Assembly: GCA_037138335.1 (NCBI GenBank)
Contig: JBAXIO010000005.1
Location: 143,029-207,028, forward strand
Direction of reading: 5' to 3'
Length of the DNA stretch: 64,000 nucleotides
DNA from: CAIRDP01 sp037138335
Lineage (GTDB): Bacteria; Bacteroidota; Bacteroidia; Bacteroidales; FEN-979
Under the pieces are notes generated by a model. It was not told the origin of the DNA. It worked only from the letters and a program-made list of their open reading frames with translations, and did no database searches. Positions 8,416 to 17,112 of the stretch are shown here, piece after piece (within the stretch, counting starts at the first letter, position 1; each line of letters begins with the position of its first letter). The translations under genes were made by a program, and so were the position numbers.

Positions 8416-9117
8416 CTAGAATTTAAACCCGATCAGTACCCTGAAGGTTGTATTATCAACTTTAAAAGTCGGGTTATCATCATGGTTATAAGTGAATTTG
8501 ACTTTGCCCCAGTTATATTGGAATGCAAAGAGCATAAATTTATACCTGAGCCCTAAACTGGCTTCATTGAGCGTATAGCTTGAGCCCCACATGCTGTTAT
8601 ACCATGCAGCCGTGGCATTGAGCTTATATGAAAGATCTATCATGAGGTAGTCAACGGGATTTATTGTCAATACAGGACCGAACTTCTGGCCTCCGAAGTA
8701 ATACCAGTATTCCAGTTTTTTAGAGGAACTTGAATTGGCAGGCAGGGTTTGGTCTGTAGGGTTAAACGATGCAGTGAGAAAAGTTGCATCGATACCGGCC
8801 CTGATATGATGATTTGCAAAGGAAGGGCCAATGTATATGAGGAATCCGAATTCGAATACAAATCCTGCCTTGGCTTTATTGAACTTTATTGTATCGGTCT
8901 TGCCTTGATATTTGTAATAATTCGCATGGGGATTAGCAAATTCACCCATAGGGAAAGAACCTCCCAGCTTCAGGTAAAAACCACTTTTAATATGATTCTC
9001 ACCAACTTTTTTCTGGGTAGTCTGGGGCTGCATTTGTGTCTGGGCTGGCTGATCCTGGGCAAATACAAATGCACTTATAAAAAGTACGAACATTAAAGAA
9101 AGGAAACATTTTTTCAT
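8416..9117 (-). CDS. Outer-membrane beta-barrel-like secreted protein
   Basis: From the ATG at 9117 the product is about 233 aa, with a signal peptide MKKCFLSLMFVLFISAFVFA and a Q/T-rich linker. The rest is alternating polar/hydrophobic strands ending in V-L-I-G-F-K-F, a terminal aromatic typical of outer-membrane barrels. I prefer this start over an upstream in-frame codon at 9150 because the signal peptide begins here. The protein family is unknown to me. It sits between the AMP ligase and the sulfotransferase and may help product placement in the outer membrane, but that is only positional inference. Confidence 0.72.
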   Translation of the reverse strand: MKKCFLSLMFVLFISAFVFAQDQPAQTQMQPQTTQKKVGENHIKSGFYLKLGGSFPMGEFANPHANYYKYQGKTDTIKFNKAKAGFVFEFGFLIYIGPSFANHHIRAGIDATFLTASFNPTDQTLPANSSSSKKLEYWYYFGGQKFGPVLTINPVDYLMIDLSYKLNATAAWYNSMWGSSYTLNEASLGLRYKFMLFAFQYNWGKVKFTYNHDDNPTFKVDNTTFRVLIGFKF

Positions 9118-9155
9118 AATGGCTGCTTTATCAGGGGTTAATTGATCCAATAATA

Positions 9156-9171
9156 CAAAGATACAAATGTA
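9156..9171 (-). promoter_or_regulatory. Two abutting -7 boxes upstream of the barrel gene
   Basis: The minus strand reads TACATTTG (9171-9164) directly followed by TATCTTTG (9163-9156); both match TAnnTTTG and lie 39-54 bases upstream of the ATG at 9117. Having two in tandem is unusual. No -33 element was confirmed. Confidence 0.42.
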
Positions 9172-10227
9172 TCAGGAATAGGAGTGTTTCTTCATGTACT
9201 CTTTTAATTCAGATTTAATAGTTGCTTTATCACCTTCAGGCAATGAAAAACTGTTTTTCCTGAAATTACGGTTCATGGAAGTAAATTCCTTAATCATTTT
9301 TTCCTGGCGTTCTGTAAATACCAGCCCCAGCTGCGCATAAACCTGTTTCACTGTCATCACGGGATCATTTTCAAGGTCTTCAAACCTGGTTACAGCATAT
9401 GATCCTGCAGACAAACCACCCGCTTCTGTATTGATCTTTTCTTCAATAAGTTTTATCCCCCGGCAGACCTCCTGACAGTTAAATTTATGGGATTCACTGC
9501 CAAGTGCATTTTCCTTTTGCAGTATATTCCACATGTTCATGGTTGAAGGGACAACGTCAAACGGGTGCCGGTGTATCTGGATGAACCTGGCTTTCGGAAA
9601 GGCCTCAAGGAGCAGGCCAAGCCTGAAGGAATGGAAAGGGTTCTTTGAAAGTATGATACCTCTTTTAAAATACGTGATTTTCCTGTAGAATGATTTCAAC
9701 TCCTCTTTGATATGTTCATTTGTTCCGGGGGATGGCATATTCTTTGCCCAATCCTCCACAAAATATTTCCCGTTCCGGGGGAAGACCAGCTGTTCAAGGG
9801 GAGAAGTTCCGGTAAGCCTGAAAATTGCATATTCGTCCTCCTGGGGTTCATCCATCCCCACTTTTACATTGTCCATGGGCCTGGTTTCCCTGACAAGAGC
9901 CTTCATAATGGGTTTGTAATATGCATGGGATGTAAGCAGGCTGTCAGGTTCTGCAACCTGGAAAAGGGTAGGAGCGGTGAATTGCTCATCCAGGCTCATC
10001 AGTTTATACAATAAGGTTGTTCCGGTGCGCCAATGGCCGATGATGAATACGGGATCAAGGGGAGGGGGTGTTTCTTTCAGACGTTTTCCGAACCTTACTT
10101 TTTCAATCGAAGCAAAGAGGCTTGACCATAATGAACTCTGCAATAAAAAAAGAATTCTCAGCAAAGTCTTTGCATCCCGGCTGATTTTATTCCTGGCCAG
10201 GATACTGAACAGCTGTCCGGATGTCAT
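9172..10227 (-). CDS. PAPS-dependent sulfotransferase family protein
   Basis: A protein of about 351 aa. The 5'-phosphosulfate-binding loop is F-I-I-G-H-W-R-T-G-T-T (about residues 61-71) and the 3'-phosphate-binding segment is I-Q-I-H-R-H-P-F-D-V-V-P-S-T, both characteristic of the Sulfotransfer_3 group. These enzymes transfer sulfate from PAPS to a hydroxyl or amine. The first ATG is at 10227; an in-frame TTG at 10254 (just after a stop) would add nine residues and cannot be excluded. It follows an ACP gene, so the acceptor may be an ACP-bound intermediate or the finished pigment. No PAPS-synthesis genes are nearby. Confidence 0.85.
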   Translation of the reverse strand: MTSGQLFSILARNKISRDAKTLLRILFLLQSSLWSSLFASIEKVRFGKRLKETPPPLDPVFIIGHWRTGTTLLYKLMSLDEQFTAPTLFQVAEPDSLLTSHAYYKPIMKALVRETRPMDNVKVGMDEPQEDEYAIFRLTGTSPLEQLVFPRNGKYFVEDWAKNMPSPGTNEHIKEELKSFYRKITYFKRGIILSKNPFHSFRLGLLLEAFPKARFIQIHRHPFDVVPSTMNMWNILQKENALGSESHKFNCQEVCRGIKLIEEKINTEAGGLSAGSYAVTRFEDLENDPVMTVKQVYAQLGLVFTERQEKMIKEFTSMNRNFRKNSFSLPEGDKATIKSELKEYMKKHSYS

Positions 10228-10266
10228 CCCGGCAGTTAGGTAGGAATGTTTCAAGAATCAGTTGTA

Positions 10267-10551
10267 TTAGGACTGTGGCCCCTGTTGGGAAACGAGAAAT
10301 TCGGCTATGCTGTTTATTGACCGTATCACAGAACGTGCAAGGTTCTGATCGGCAATCCTCAGGTGGTATTTTCGCTGTATTGCCATTATGATCTCCAATG
10401 CGTCAACTGAATCCAGTGTAAGCGCATTTTCTCCTCCGAACAATGGTTTGTCATTATCAATCTCTTCAGGAGCTATCCCGGTAATCCCAAGAGTTTCCAT
10501 GATAAGAATTTTAATCTCGGTCCTCAGTTCTTCAGTCACAACCTGGTTCAT
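10267..10551 (-). CDS. Acyl carrier protein
   Basis: From the ATG at 10551 the product is about 94 aa. The phosphopantetheine site is L-D-S-V-D-A-L-E with Ser48, preceded by P-L-F-G-G-E-N-A-L-T. This resembles the APE-type ACP at 45263. A longer frame starts at 10632 but runs into the preceding gene and its extra N-terminus is not ACP-like. It lies between a sulfotransferase and a BtrH_N acyltransferase-like gene; BtrH proteins take acyl groups from an ACP, so these two are a plausible functional pair. Confidence 0.9.
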   Translation of the reverse strand: MNQVVTEELRTEIKILIMETLGITGIAPEEIDNDKPLFGGENALTLDSVDALEIIMAIQRKYHLRIADQNLARSVIRSINSIAEFLVSQQGPQS

Positions 10552-10561
10552 GTAAGTTGAT

Positions 10562-11569
10562 TTAGTTGATGGTTTTTGACAATCGTTTAAAAAAGTCCTC
10601 TTCCTTTTCAGCCCGCTGATAAAGAAAATCACTCATTTGTTTGAATTTTTCAGCCCCAAGGTCGCGGTTCTTCCCGATCTTTGCAGCAAAGAGAGAGAAT
10701 TCCCTCCAGCCGTCGCCTATCTCCATAAGCTCCTTTGCAAGATCCTTCAGTTCGGGTTTATTAATAATGTCTGAGGCTTGTTGGAGGAATGTCGCATACA
10801 TAAACCTGAAGCCTGCCCCTCCGGTTCCCTGGTCTTCAAGCAGTATGTTGATCTTCATCACCTCATGCGAAAGATGCTCTGTGTCACGGGCCATAGCCGG
10901 CCATTCGGTGATTTTTTTAGCAAACAGCCTTATCCCTTTGATGCCCAGGAAAGGGATAGGGATGCTTAACATATTAAAACATGCTTTTTTGATTCCCCTG
11001 CGGATGGCTTTTTCGTAATCAAATGATTGAGGGACGTATTCAGGATAGAAGAGAAAGCCTTTGGGAGACATGCTCCCCTGTGCAAACCTTCCTTTGTTCA
11101 TCGATTCAACGGGAAGGTCAACAGGATCAGGGAAATAGGAATCGCTGACCTTGTATACATCTCCTTCCTTGCCGATTGCGACGAGGAAGTGTACGTTAAT
11201 ATGGACACGTTCCCAGGAGGGTACATAATCCAGATAAAACATATCGACCTGAGTGGCTGCCGGGATCCCTTTTGAGATGAGCATATCAAGCGCTTCCTGG
11301 CCCGCTCCGGGGTTTTTAAAATCCCTGGTATAAAATTTAACCCCTGTCCTCCTGGAGAGATTTTTTCTCATCTGCCCCGGCTTGTTCCTGACTATGAAGG
11401 TGGGGAAGGCAAAGGATTTCATTTTATGGAAATAGCCGAAAAAAATTCCGCTCGAGATACCGAATACCATGGGCTCGGTGATCTTCATCCCTGAATGGTT
11501 CAGTAAGGAAGTTATAGAGCCCGATTCACAATGGGCCGCCATCTTATGCTGATAATTTTCTACTTTCAT
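10562..11569 (-). CDS. BtrH N-terminal domain protein (acyltransferase-like), copy 1
   Basis: A protein of about 335 aa. It starts with a short leader and H-C-E-S-G (His13, Cys14), the hallmark of the BtrH_N family, followed by G-I-S-S-G-I-F-F-G-Y. The mid-region I-H-V-N-V-H-F-L-V-A-I-G is typical of the papain/C39-like fold. BtrH of the butirosin pathway moves an aminoacyl group from a carrier protein to an amino acceptor. Paralogs lie at 49851-50873 and 51352-52353, and each copy directly follows a small HTH-like gene. The ATG at 11569 is preceded by an in-frame GTG, so the start may be three bases earlier. The substrate is unknown. Confidence 0.8.
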   Translation of the reverse strand: MKVENYQHKMAAHCESGSITSLLNHSGMKITEPMVFGISSGIFFGYFHKMKSFAFPTFIVRNKPGQMRKNLSRRTGVKFYTRDFKNPGAGQEALDMLISKGIPAATQVDMFYLDYVPSWERVHINVHFLVAIGKEGDVYKVSDSYFPDPVDLPVESMNKGRFAQGSMSPKGFLFYPEYVPQSFDYEKAIRRGIKKACFNMLSIPIPFLGIKGIRLFAKKITEWPAMARDTEHLSHEVMKINILLEDQGTGGAGFRFMYATFLQQASDIINKPELKDLAKELMEIGDGWREFSLFAAKIGKNRDLGAEKFKQMSDFLYQRAEKEEDFFKRLSKTIN

Positions 11570-11573
11570 CACG

Positions 11574-11969
11574 TTAATTTCGTTTCCCCGACTGCCTTTT
11601 CAGGATCTCATCCGCAGTAATATTAAAAACAACGGAATACTTTTTGATAGCCGATTCACTGATCTTTGAAAAATTGCCAGGTTTCAGATGCCTGCGAACA
11701 ATCCACTTCATCATTCCTGCACGTGCAGCAAGTTCAGAGAGAGTCAGGTCTTCAAGGATCATATAATATTCAATCGCATTGATCTCTCCTCTCCCGATTT
11801 TTTCCCCCAGTGCTTTCTCCAGGTTAGCCCGTTTCAGGAAATAATCATCAAGGTAATTAGCCGAAATGTATGAACCTGTTTGAATGGCCTCATACTTCCC
11901 GTCCTCTTTCTCGACATACAATATGACCTGTTGTTCAGGACAATCGGATATTCCGTCCTTTTCTTTCAT
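11574..11969 (-). CDS. Small HTH-like protein paired with BtrH_N, copy 1
   Basis: A 131-aa protein with no family I can name with certainty. Its second half looks helical and helix-turn-helix-like (L-T-L-S-E-L-A-A-R-A-G, about 73-83). It shares with two other small proteins of this window the pattern Y-Y-M, then R-R-H-L-K-P-x-x-F-S-K and Y-x-x-V-F-N-I-T-x-x-E. Those paralogs are at 50888-51292 and 52355-52765. In all three cases the gene directly precedes a BtrH_N gene (here a gap of 4 bases), which suggests a physical or regulatory partnership. A DNA-binding regulator or a partner that docks to BtrH are both possible. Confidence 0.65.
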   Translation of the reverse strand: MKEKDGISDCPEQQVILYVEKEDGKYEAIQTGSYISANYLDDYFLKRANLEKALGEKIGRGEINAIEYYMILEDLTLSELAARAGMMKWIVRRHLKPGNFSKISESAIKKYSVVFNITADEILKRQSGKRN

Positions 11970-11989
11970 CCGCTCCCACTGTTTGAAAA

Positions 11990-13180
11990 TTAAGTTTTTC
12001 TCATTGCAAAAATATAAATGCTGCTAATCATTGCAAAAATGAAGAAGGCAAAGAGCAGCAGGCTCCTGGGCAAAATAGTCAAAATTCCGCCTCCGCGGAT
12101 AAATACATCAAGGTAATTGTCGATTCCCCATCGCATGGGGGAAACCAGGCTGATGCCCTGTATCACTTTCGGCATCACATGCACCGGGAGAAAAGTGCCG
12201 CTGATCACACCAAGGAGGACAACCATGACCGAGCCGAACAGGGAGGCCTGGGCCATTGTGCCGGATGCCGAGCCCACCAGGATCCCGAATCCTATCGCTG
12301 CAAGTGAAGAAGCCGCCGTGGCAAACAAAATAGCCGCGATATTATTCCCGATCTCCAGGCGGGGCAGCCCAAGGAGGCCGGGGAAGACCCACAATCCGAC
12401 CAGCATCATCAGGAAGAACTGGATCAGGCATACCATGAAATAGACCAGGACCTTTGATCCGAGTATGGTCCCGAAACCTACAGGCAGTGTGCGCAGCCTC
12501 TGGAAGGCTCCTTCGTTTTTTTCGTTTATTATGCTTGCTGCCAGGGGGATCACGATAAAGAACATGGCAAAGAGTATAAAGCCCGGTACAATATTTTGAA
12601 TTGCTGTCGGCCTTAACTCCTGCATCCCTGAGCCCGCGAAGGATTCCTTTACCGGCGGAAGCTTTATCGTGCTTTCCTCAATGGATTTATCTATAAGGGG
12701 CTTCATGTCACCCGACGAAAAGGCAAGCATTTTTTCGACGATATCCCTGGTTTGCGTGCCTTTAATCAGGTATTTCAATGGAGTCACAATGTTTGCACGG
12801 TATGGCCCTGAAATGGCAGGATCGGTTATGATCTCAATGGCCGAGTCGCCTGTTCCTATAAAGATGCCGATGGAGTATTTCCCCGAACTGATCAGCGCCG
12901 TGGCTTTTTCCCTGTTTACCTCAGAGCCCCCGACGAGAGTATCAGGCTCAAAGAATCCGCTGGATTTAAGATTTTCGACGAGGGAGAGGGTGAACCCAGA
13001 ATGGCTGTTATCGATGAACAGCAACCTGGTTTTCCCCAGCTCGTTCCTGAGGGTATATTCCTGGGCAAGGATAACTACAGTCATAAGCAAAACGGGCATC
13101 AGGAAAAGTATCAGAAGCCCGGGAACATCCCGAACGATGATAAGTAATTCCTTTTTTGCCGAAAACCACAGCTTGCTCAT
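11990..13180 (-). CDS. ABC-2 type transporter permease, copy 1
   Basis: A 396-aa membrane protein. There is one N-terminal helix (V-P-G-L-L-I-L-F-L-M-P-V, about residues 19-40), a large extracytoplasmic loop to about residue 200, then five to six helices, the layout of ABC-2/YhaP-type permeases. N-E-K-N-E-G-A-F-Q-R-L-R-T-L-P-V is the coupling-helix region found in this family. It is paralogous to the permease at 47779-49080. The only ATPase in the window lies beside that second permease (49099-49851), so the two permeases could form one heterodimeric exporter, although separate complexes are possible. Confidence 0.85.
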   Translation of the reverse strand: MSKLWFSAKKELLIIVRDVPGLLILFLMPVLLMTVVILAQEYTLRNELGKTRLLFIDNSHSGFTLSLVENLKSSGFFEPDTLVGGSEVNREKATALISSGKYSIGIFIGTGDSAIEIITDPAISGPYRANIVTPLKYLIKGTQTRDIVEKMLAFSSGDMKPLIDKSIEESTIKLPPVKESFAGSGMQELRPTAIQNIVPGFILFAMFFIVIPLAASIINEKNEGAFQRLRTLPVGFGTILGSKVLVYFMVCLIQFFLMMLVGLWVFPGLLGLPRLEIGNNIAAILFATAASSLAAIGFGILVGSASGTMAQASLFGSVMVVLLGVISGTFLPVHVMPKVIQGISLVSPMRWGIDNYLDVFIRGGGILTILPRSLLLFAFFIFAMISSIYIFAMRKT

Positions 13181-13194
13181 CCTGCAAAGTTAAA

Positions 13195-14286
13195 TTATTC
13201 TCCGACTGTTTCCAGGATTGAAAGCGGGGCAATGGTTGGTATGATCTGCTTCAGCCTTAGCCCCGATTTCTTAAGCAGGCTGTGAAATTCCTGCCTCGTC
13301 CGTTCCCTCCCCCCGGGCATTGTAGCAAGCATCTGGATATCGACCATTTTGGAATAGGAGGAAATTTCAGGGCCGGGCACGACCATTTCAAGGATCAGCA
13401 ATTTCGAGCGTTTTGGCATGGCTTTGCGAAGATTTGCCAGGATCAGGCGGCATTGTTCATCATCCCAGTTGTGAAGTATGTTCTTCATAATATAAAGATC
13501 GGCCGGGATGCTGAACGGCTCGAGGAAACTGCCGGGGATGAAAGTCATTCGCCTGCTCAGGCCGCATGAGCCTATAAAGGCTGTTGCTTTCCCTGAATTT
13601 TCAGGCAAATCAAGCAAAAAACCTTCAGCATCAGTGTTTTTCTCAAGTATACGGGCAAGTAGTAAACCTTCGCCTCCACCTATATCGGCTATCGTTTTAA
13701 AGGATGAAAAATCGTAGCGTGAAATTACAGGATCAAAAGCCAGGGCCGACAGGTCCGACATGGATCTTTCGAACCGCCGAAGTTCATCATGGTCCTCCTG
13801 AAGATAGGGATAGATATCCATGCCATAAGTGTAAGTGAAAGCGTTTTCACCTGTCTTTACCGTGTGCAGCAGGTTTCCCTGGGCCGACCAGTTAATCTTC
13901 CCGAGGTGGTGAAGGATCATGTTTCTCAGGCTGCCTTCGCCATCAAGCAGGGCCTTTGCGCGGGAATTCAGCATAAAGCGCCGGCCATTCTTTTCTATGA
14001 ATATCCCTTCAGAGGCAAGGGCTCTCAGTATCCTGTACAATGCTTCGGGCCGGCAACCGGTTTTATATGCAAGTTCTTCAGCGCTCAAAGGTTTTTCCTT
14101 GAGGAATTCCGCGATATTCAATTCGGCTGCAATATACAGCGGCTGAAGAAGCCAGAAAGCCTGGACCTGCTCATAAAGCACAACCTGGCCGGGGAACAGG
14201 CTCCTGTGCAGTTTCAGGACCAGGTTCCTGAACCGGTTAAGCGCTTTTACCAGGCCGAAAGGCGGAAGTTTTTGCTGACTGCTCAT
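13195..14286 (-). CDS. SAM-dependent O-methyltransferase (plant/ASMT-like family 2)
   Basis: From the ATG at 14286, about 363 aa. The N-terminal half is a winged-helix dimerisation domain (L-S-A-E-E-L-A-Y-K-T-G-C-R-P-E-A-L-Y-R-I-L-R). The C-terminal half is a Rossmann methyltransferase with D-I-G-G-G-E-G and the substrate-site region N-I-L-H-N-W-D-D-E (His-Asn-Trp), typical of O-methyltransferases acting on aromatic hydroxyls. A longer in-frame start at 14439 overlaps the neighbouring receptor gene and adds no recognisable sequence. A reasonable role is methylating the aryl hydroxyl of the polyene head group. It is followed by the ABC permease after 14 bases. Confidence 0.88.
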   Translation of the reverse strand: MSSQQKLPPFGLVKALNRFRNLVLKLHRSLFPGQVVLYEQVQAFWLLQPLYIAAELNIAEFLKEKPLSAEELAYKTGCRPEALYRILRALASEGIFIEKNGRRFMLNSRAKALLDGEGSLRNMILHHLGKINWSAQGNLLHTVKTGENAFTYTYGMDIYPYLQEDHDELRRFERSMSDLSALAFDPVISRYDFSSFKTIADIGGGEGLLLARILEKNTDAEGFLLDLPENSGKATAFIGSCGLSRRMTFIPGSFLEPFSIPADLYIMKNILHNWDDEQCRLILANLRKAMPKRSKLLILEMVVPGPEISSYSKMVDIQMLATMPGGRERTRQEFHSLLKKSGLRLKQIIPTIAPLSILETVGE

Positions 14287-14296
14287 TGTTTTTAAT

Positions 14297-16687
14297 TTAA
14301 AATTGTATTCTCCACGTTGCCATAGGGAAAAAACCCATATTGAAAAAGTTCCTGATCTCGCCCGTTTTCGGATCGATGCGCTGAAGGTACACATTTGTAT
14401 AATTTGTGCGGTACTGCAGGTCAAGAATGAATTCGACATTGTAACCCGGAAGGTTCCTTTTAAGCCCGAACCTCAGGGAAGCCCTCTTGTAGTCGGGGTA
14501 CCTCGAAGCGAATGAGGCAGGCCAGTCCATCATGGTCTCGCCTGAAGCCACTGTGGCATTCACATCGAAGGGGATATAAGGGTTCCCGCCGGCATAGGTG
14601 GCCCTGAGACCGAGGGAAAGGATACCCCATTTACGCTTCCCGATAACGAAATCATATCCGCCGACGGCATTCAGCACATAATTGACCCCGAAGGCCGAAT
14701 TCCTCCTCACATTATCGTAAGCCGTATACGTTGAGTTGTAAACCGAGGCTGTAAAAAGGAAGTAATACTGTTTATGGTAATACCTCTCAAAGGTGAATTC
14801 GATACCATAATTCAAGCCGGTGCCCCCGTTTATCAGGCTGTCGGAATATTGCCTGTTCAGGAAGAAGTCATGGCCTTCATTAATGAGGGAATACTGGGGA
14901 ATGGAAGCTTTTACAGGCAGATCGTAGAGGTACTGGCAGTACACCTCGGTTTTAAGGTGAAGGGTCTTTGAGGGCCTGAAATCGTAAGAAAGCGCTGATT
15001 GTACACTCCTCGTAAAACCCAGGTCACGGTTTGGCTGGTTGGTTACTCCCCCCGGCAGTTTGTTTATCTGGAAGTAAACGACATGTGGGGGCATCTGGCT
15101 GTACATCCCTGCACCGAAGTTAATGACATGGTTCCCGGAGATCTGCCAATCCATGCCTATTCTAGGCTCTACAGCCCATGAATTATTCATGGGCAGCCAG
15201 GATGCGTATAACCCGGCTTTCAATTCAAGGGCAGGGGTAAGGCTTTGGGCCCACTGCCCGTAAATCCTGATAAAATCCATCTGCTCTTTTGTGCCGGTAT
15301 GAACCTGGAATGTGTTTTTAAACATCATGCTGTCGGCAAATTTCATAAAAAAATGATCATAATCCAGGCCTGTTTCAATGGAGCTTTTAGCTGAGAATTT
15401 TTTAAACAGCCTTGAGGAAAAAGAGAGTTTCACCTCTGAACTTCGTTCCCCGGCCCAGAGAGAAGGTGTGGTCGCAACATTCGAAAATGTATCAACCCTG
15501 GTATAAACCAGTGAACTCACTGCATATATCATTGTTTTAATTCTTAATCCGGGTTTTAATGAAGCCTGATGAGTGATTCCGAGGACCCCCAGATTGGATC
15601 CGTTGGCAAGATCTTCACCATAATCGGGGAACATCCAGTCGGTTTGTTCCTTGCGGCTGTCGAAAAGCTGGATATAACTTAATCCCCCCATTCCCGTAAT
15701 TGTCAGCACACCTGCTTTTTTTAAAGGAAGAGTTATTTTAAAGCTGAGATCCTGGTATTGGGGCACAACGTTCATTTTAATGCCGGTATAGCCTAAAAGC
15801 TGCAGCATGGATATCCTGTAAGAGAAGATGTAGGAGGCAGCGCTTTTCTTCGAGAATGGGCCTTCGGAGCCAAATTCCAGGCCATTCCAGCCAAGACCGA
15901 ACCAGAATTCGTGGTGATCGCTGTTCCCTGTTTTCATCCTTAGGTCGAAAACGCCTGCGGTGGTGTTACCATACTGGGCAGGGAAAGAACCGGTAAGGAA
16001 ATCAGAATTGGTCAGGAGGTTGTCATTCAGCAGGGTAACAGGCCCTCCGGTTGTTCCGACCGCAGCGAAATGGTTTGGGTTTGGGATTTCCATATCGTCA
16101 AGTCTCCATTGAAGGCCTGAAGGGGAGTTGCCGCGCACGATAATATCGTTCCTGTTATCTATGCCGGAAGTAACTCCTGCAAAATTCTGGGCCATTCTCG
16201 CGGGGTCGTTATAAGTTCCGGGGAACCTGAATGTTTCGTCGACGCTGAACGGACGTATGCTCACGGAGGCCATCCTGTTAAGTATATCTCCTTTCCTGTA
16301 ATCCCCTTTAACTTCAATTTCCTTTCCGTCAATACCTGTTTGCCTCAGATGTATTGTTATATCCGCTTCTTTCCCGCTGCTGATCACAACGGGCCCGGAT
16401 ATATAGGTGGCATACCCGATGAAGCTCACTTTGAGTTCCGCGTTGCCGATGGGTATGCCTTTCAGTCTGAAATGCCCTGTTTCGTCGGATGAACATGCAA
16501 TGGGAGGGTCGGAGCCAATTAACCGGATGCCCGCTCCGGCCAGTGGTTCCAGAGAGGCTGCGTCAAGGACTATGCCTTTTACCGACGATCTGAGCACGGG
16601 TTGGGCCGAAATCTCATCCGCAGACAGGAATAAAAAGAAAAAACAGGTAAGCAGGGCAGCAGAAACTCGGTAAAACAGTGCAGGCAT
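14297..16687 (-). CDS. TonB-dependent receptor with carboxypeptidase-regulatory-like N-terminus
   Basis: A 796-aa protein. It has a signal peptide (about residues 1-28), then a CarboxypepD_reg-like domain (about 33-120: V-K-G-I-V-L-D-A-A-S-L-E-P-L-A-G), a plug region with N-D-I-I-V-R-G-N-S-P-S-G-L, and a long beta-barrel ending T-W-R-I-Q-F with the terminal Phe of outer-membrane barrels. Such receptors usually import bound ligands with TonB energy. Here it sits inside a biosynthetic locus between a methyltransferase and a small unknown gene, so it may take up a precursor or help place the pigment. No SusD partner is present. Confidence 0.88.
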   Translation of the reverse strand: MPALFYRVSAALLTCFFFLFLSADEISAQPVLRSSVKGIVLDAASLEPLAGAGIRLIGSDPPIACSSDETGHFRLKGIPIGNAELKVSFIGYATYISGPVVISSGKEADITIHLRQTGIDGKEIEVKGDYRKGDILNRMASVSIRPFSVDETFRFPGTYNDPARMAQNFAGVTSGIDNRNDIIVRGNSPSGLQWRLDDMEIPNPNHFAAVGTTGGPVTLLNDNLLTNSDFLTGSFPAQYGNTTAGVFDLRMKTGNSDHHEFWFGLGWNGLEFGSEGPFSKKSAASYIFSYRISMLQLLGYTGIKMNVVPQYQDLSFKITLPLKKAGVLTITGMGGLSYIQLFDSRKEQTDWMFPDYGEDLANGSNLGVLGITHQASLKPGLRIKTMIYAVSSLVYTRVDTFSNVATTPSLWAGERSSEVKLSFSSRLFKKFSAKSSIETGLDYDHFFMKFADSMMFKNTFQVHTGTKEQMDFIRIYGQWAQSLTPALELKAGLYASWLPMNNSWAVEPRIGMDWQISGNHVINFGAGMYSQMPPHVVYFQINKLPGGVTNQPNRDLGFTRSVQSALSYDFRPSKTLHLKTEVYCQYLYDLPVKASIPQYSLINEGHDFFLNRQYSDSLINGGTGLNYGIEFTFERYYHKQYYFLFTASVYNSTYTAYDNVRRNSAFGVNYVLNAVGGYDFVIGKRKWGILSLGLRATYAGGNPYIPFDVNATVASGETMMDWPASFASRYPDYKRASLRFGLKRNLPGYNVEFILDLQYRTNYTNVYLQRIDPKTGEIRNFFNMGFFPMATWRIQF

Positions 16688-16707
16688 GATGTAAAGATAG
16701 GGAGATT

Positions 16708-17094
16708 TTACTCTTCCATCATCCTGTCAACCTGCTCTTTTGTAAGCCTTGTCCAGACCGGGCTGGAGAATTTTTCACCATTCCATTCAAACTCGACCCT
16801 GTCGAAGGATTCTCCATAAAATGTGAGTTTGCTGCCAAGATCAGGGGTATGTTCAATAAATATTAATCCACCGGGGGCTTCACCGCTGGTCTTAAGGATT
16901 TGAGTGGCAAGGGAGTCAACGACTTCAGTAACCGCGGTGCCGGGGTTTTGCCTGTATATCTCGGTTGCAATAGCCAGTGTTTTCCCGTCCTGCCTCTTTA
17001 TCAGCTTCAATCCGCATTTCGACGGGCTGTCCCAATGACCAAGATAGTCGTAGTAGCGGTCCATGTATTTGTTAAAGGCAGGATTGGTCTCCAT
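16708..17094 (-). CDS. Conserved small protein of unknown function
   Basis: A 128-aa soluble protein without signal peptide or helices spanning the membrane. Notable segments are Y-Y-D-Y-L-G-H-W-D-S-P-S-K-C-G near the N-terminus and F-I-E-H-T-P-D in the middle, with an acidic C-terminus (V-D-R-M-M-E-E). I do not recognise the family. It lies 18 bases after the radical-SAM gene at 17113 and 20 bases before the TonB-dependent receptor, so it is probably co-transcribed. It could be a small accessory or substrate-binding protein for the pathway. Confidence 0.6.
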   Translation of the reverse strand: METNPAFNKYMDRYYDYLGHWDSPSKCGLKLIKRQDGKTLAIATEIYRQNPGTAVTEVVDSLATQILKTSGEAPGGLIFIEHTPDLGSKLTFYGESFDRVEFEWNGEKFSSPVWTRLTKEQVDRMMEE

Positions 17095-17112
17095 AAAAAG
17101 TGAAATAGTGAG

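Noticed and set aside
12669..13193. A 174-aa plus-strand frame opposite the first ABC permease
   Set aside because: It is an antisense shadow of the permease gene; no promoter or homology is evident.
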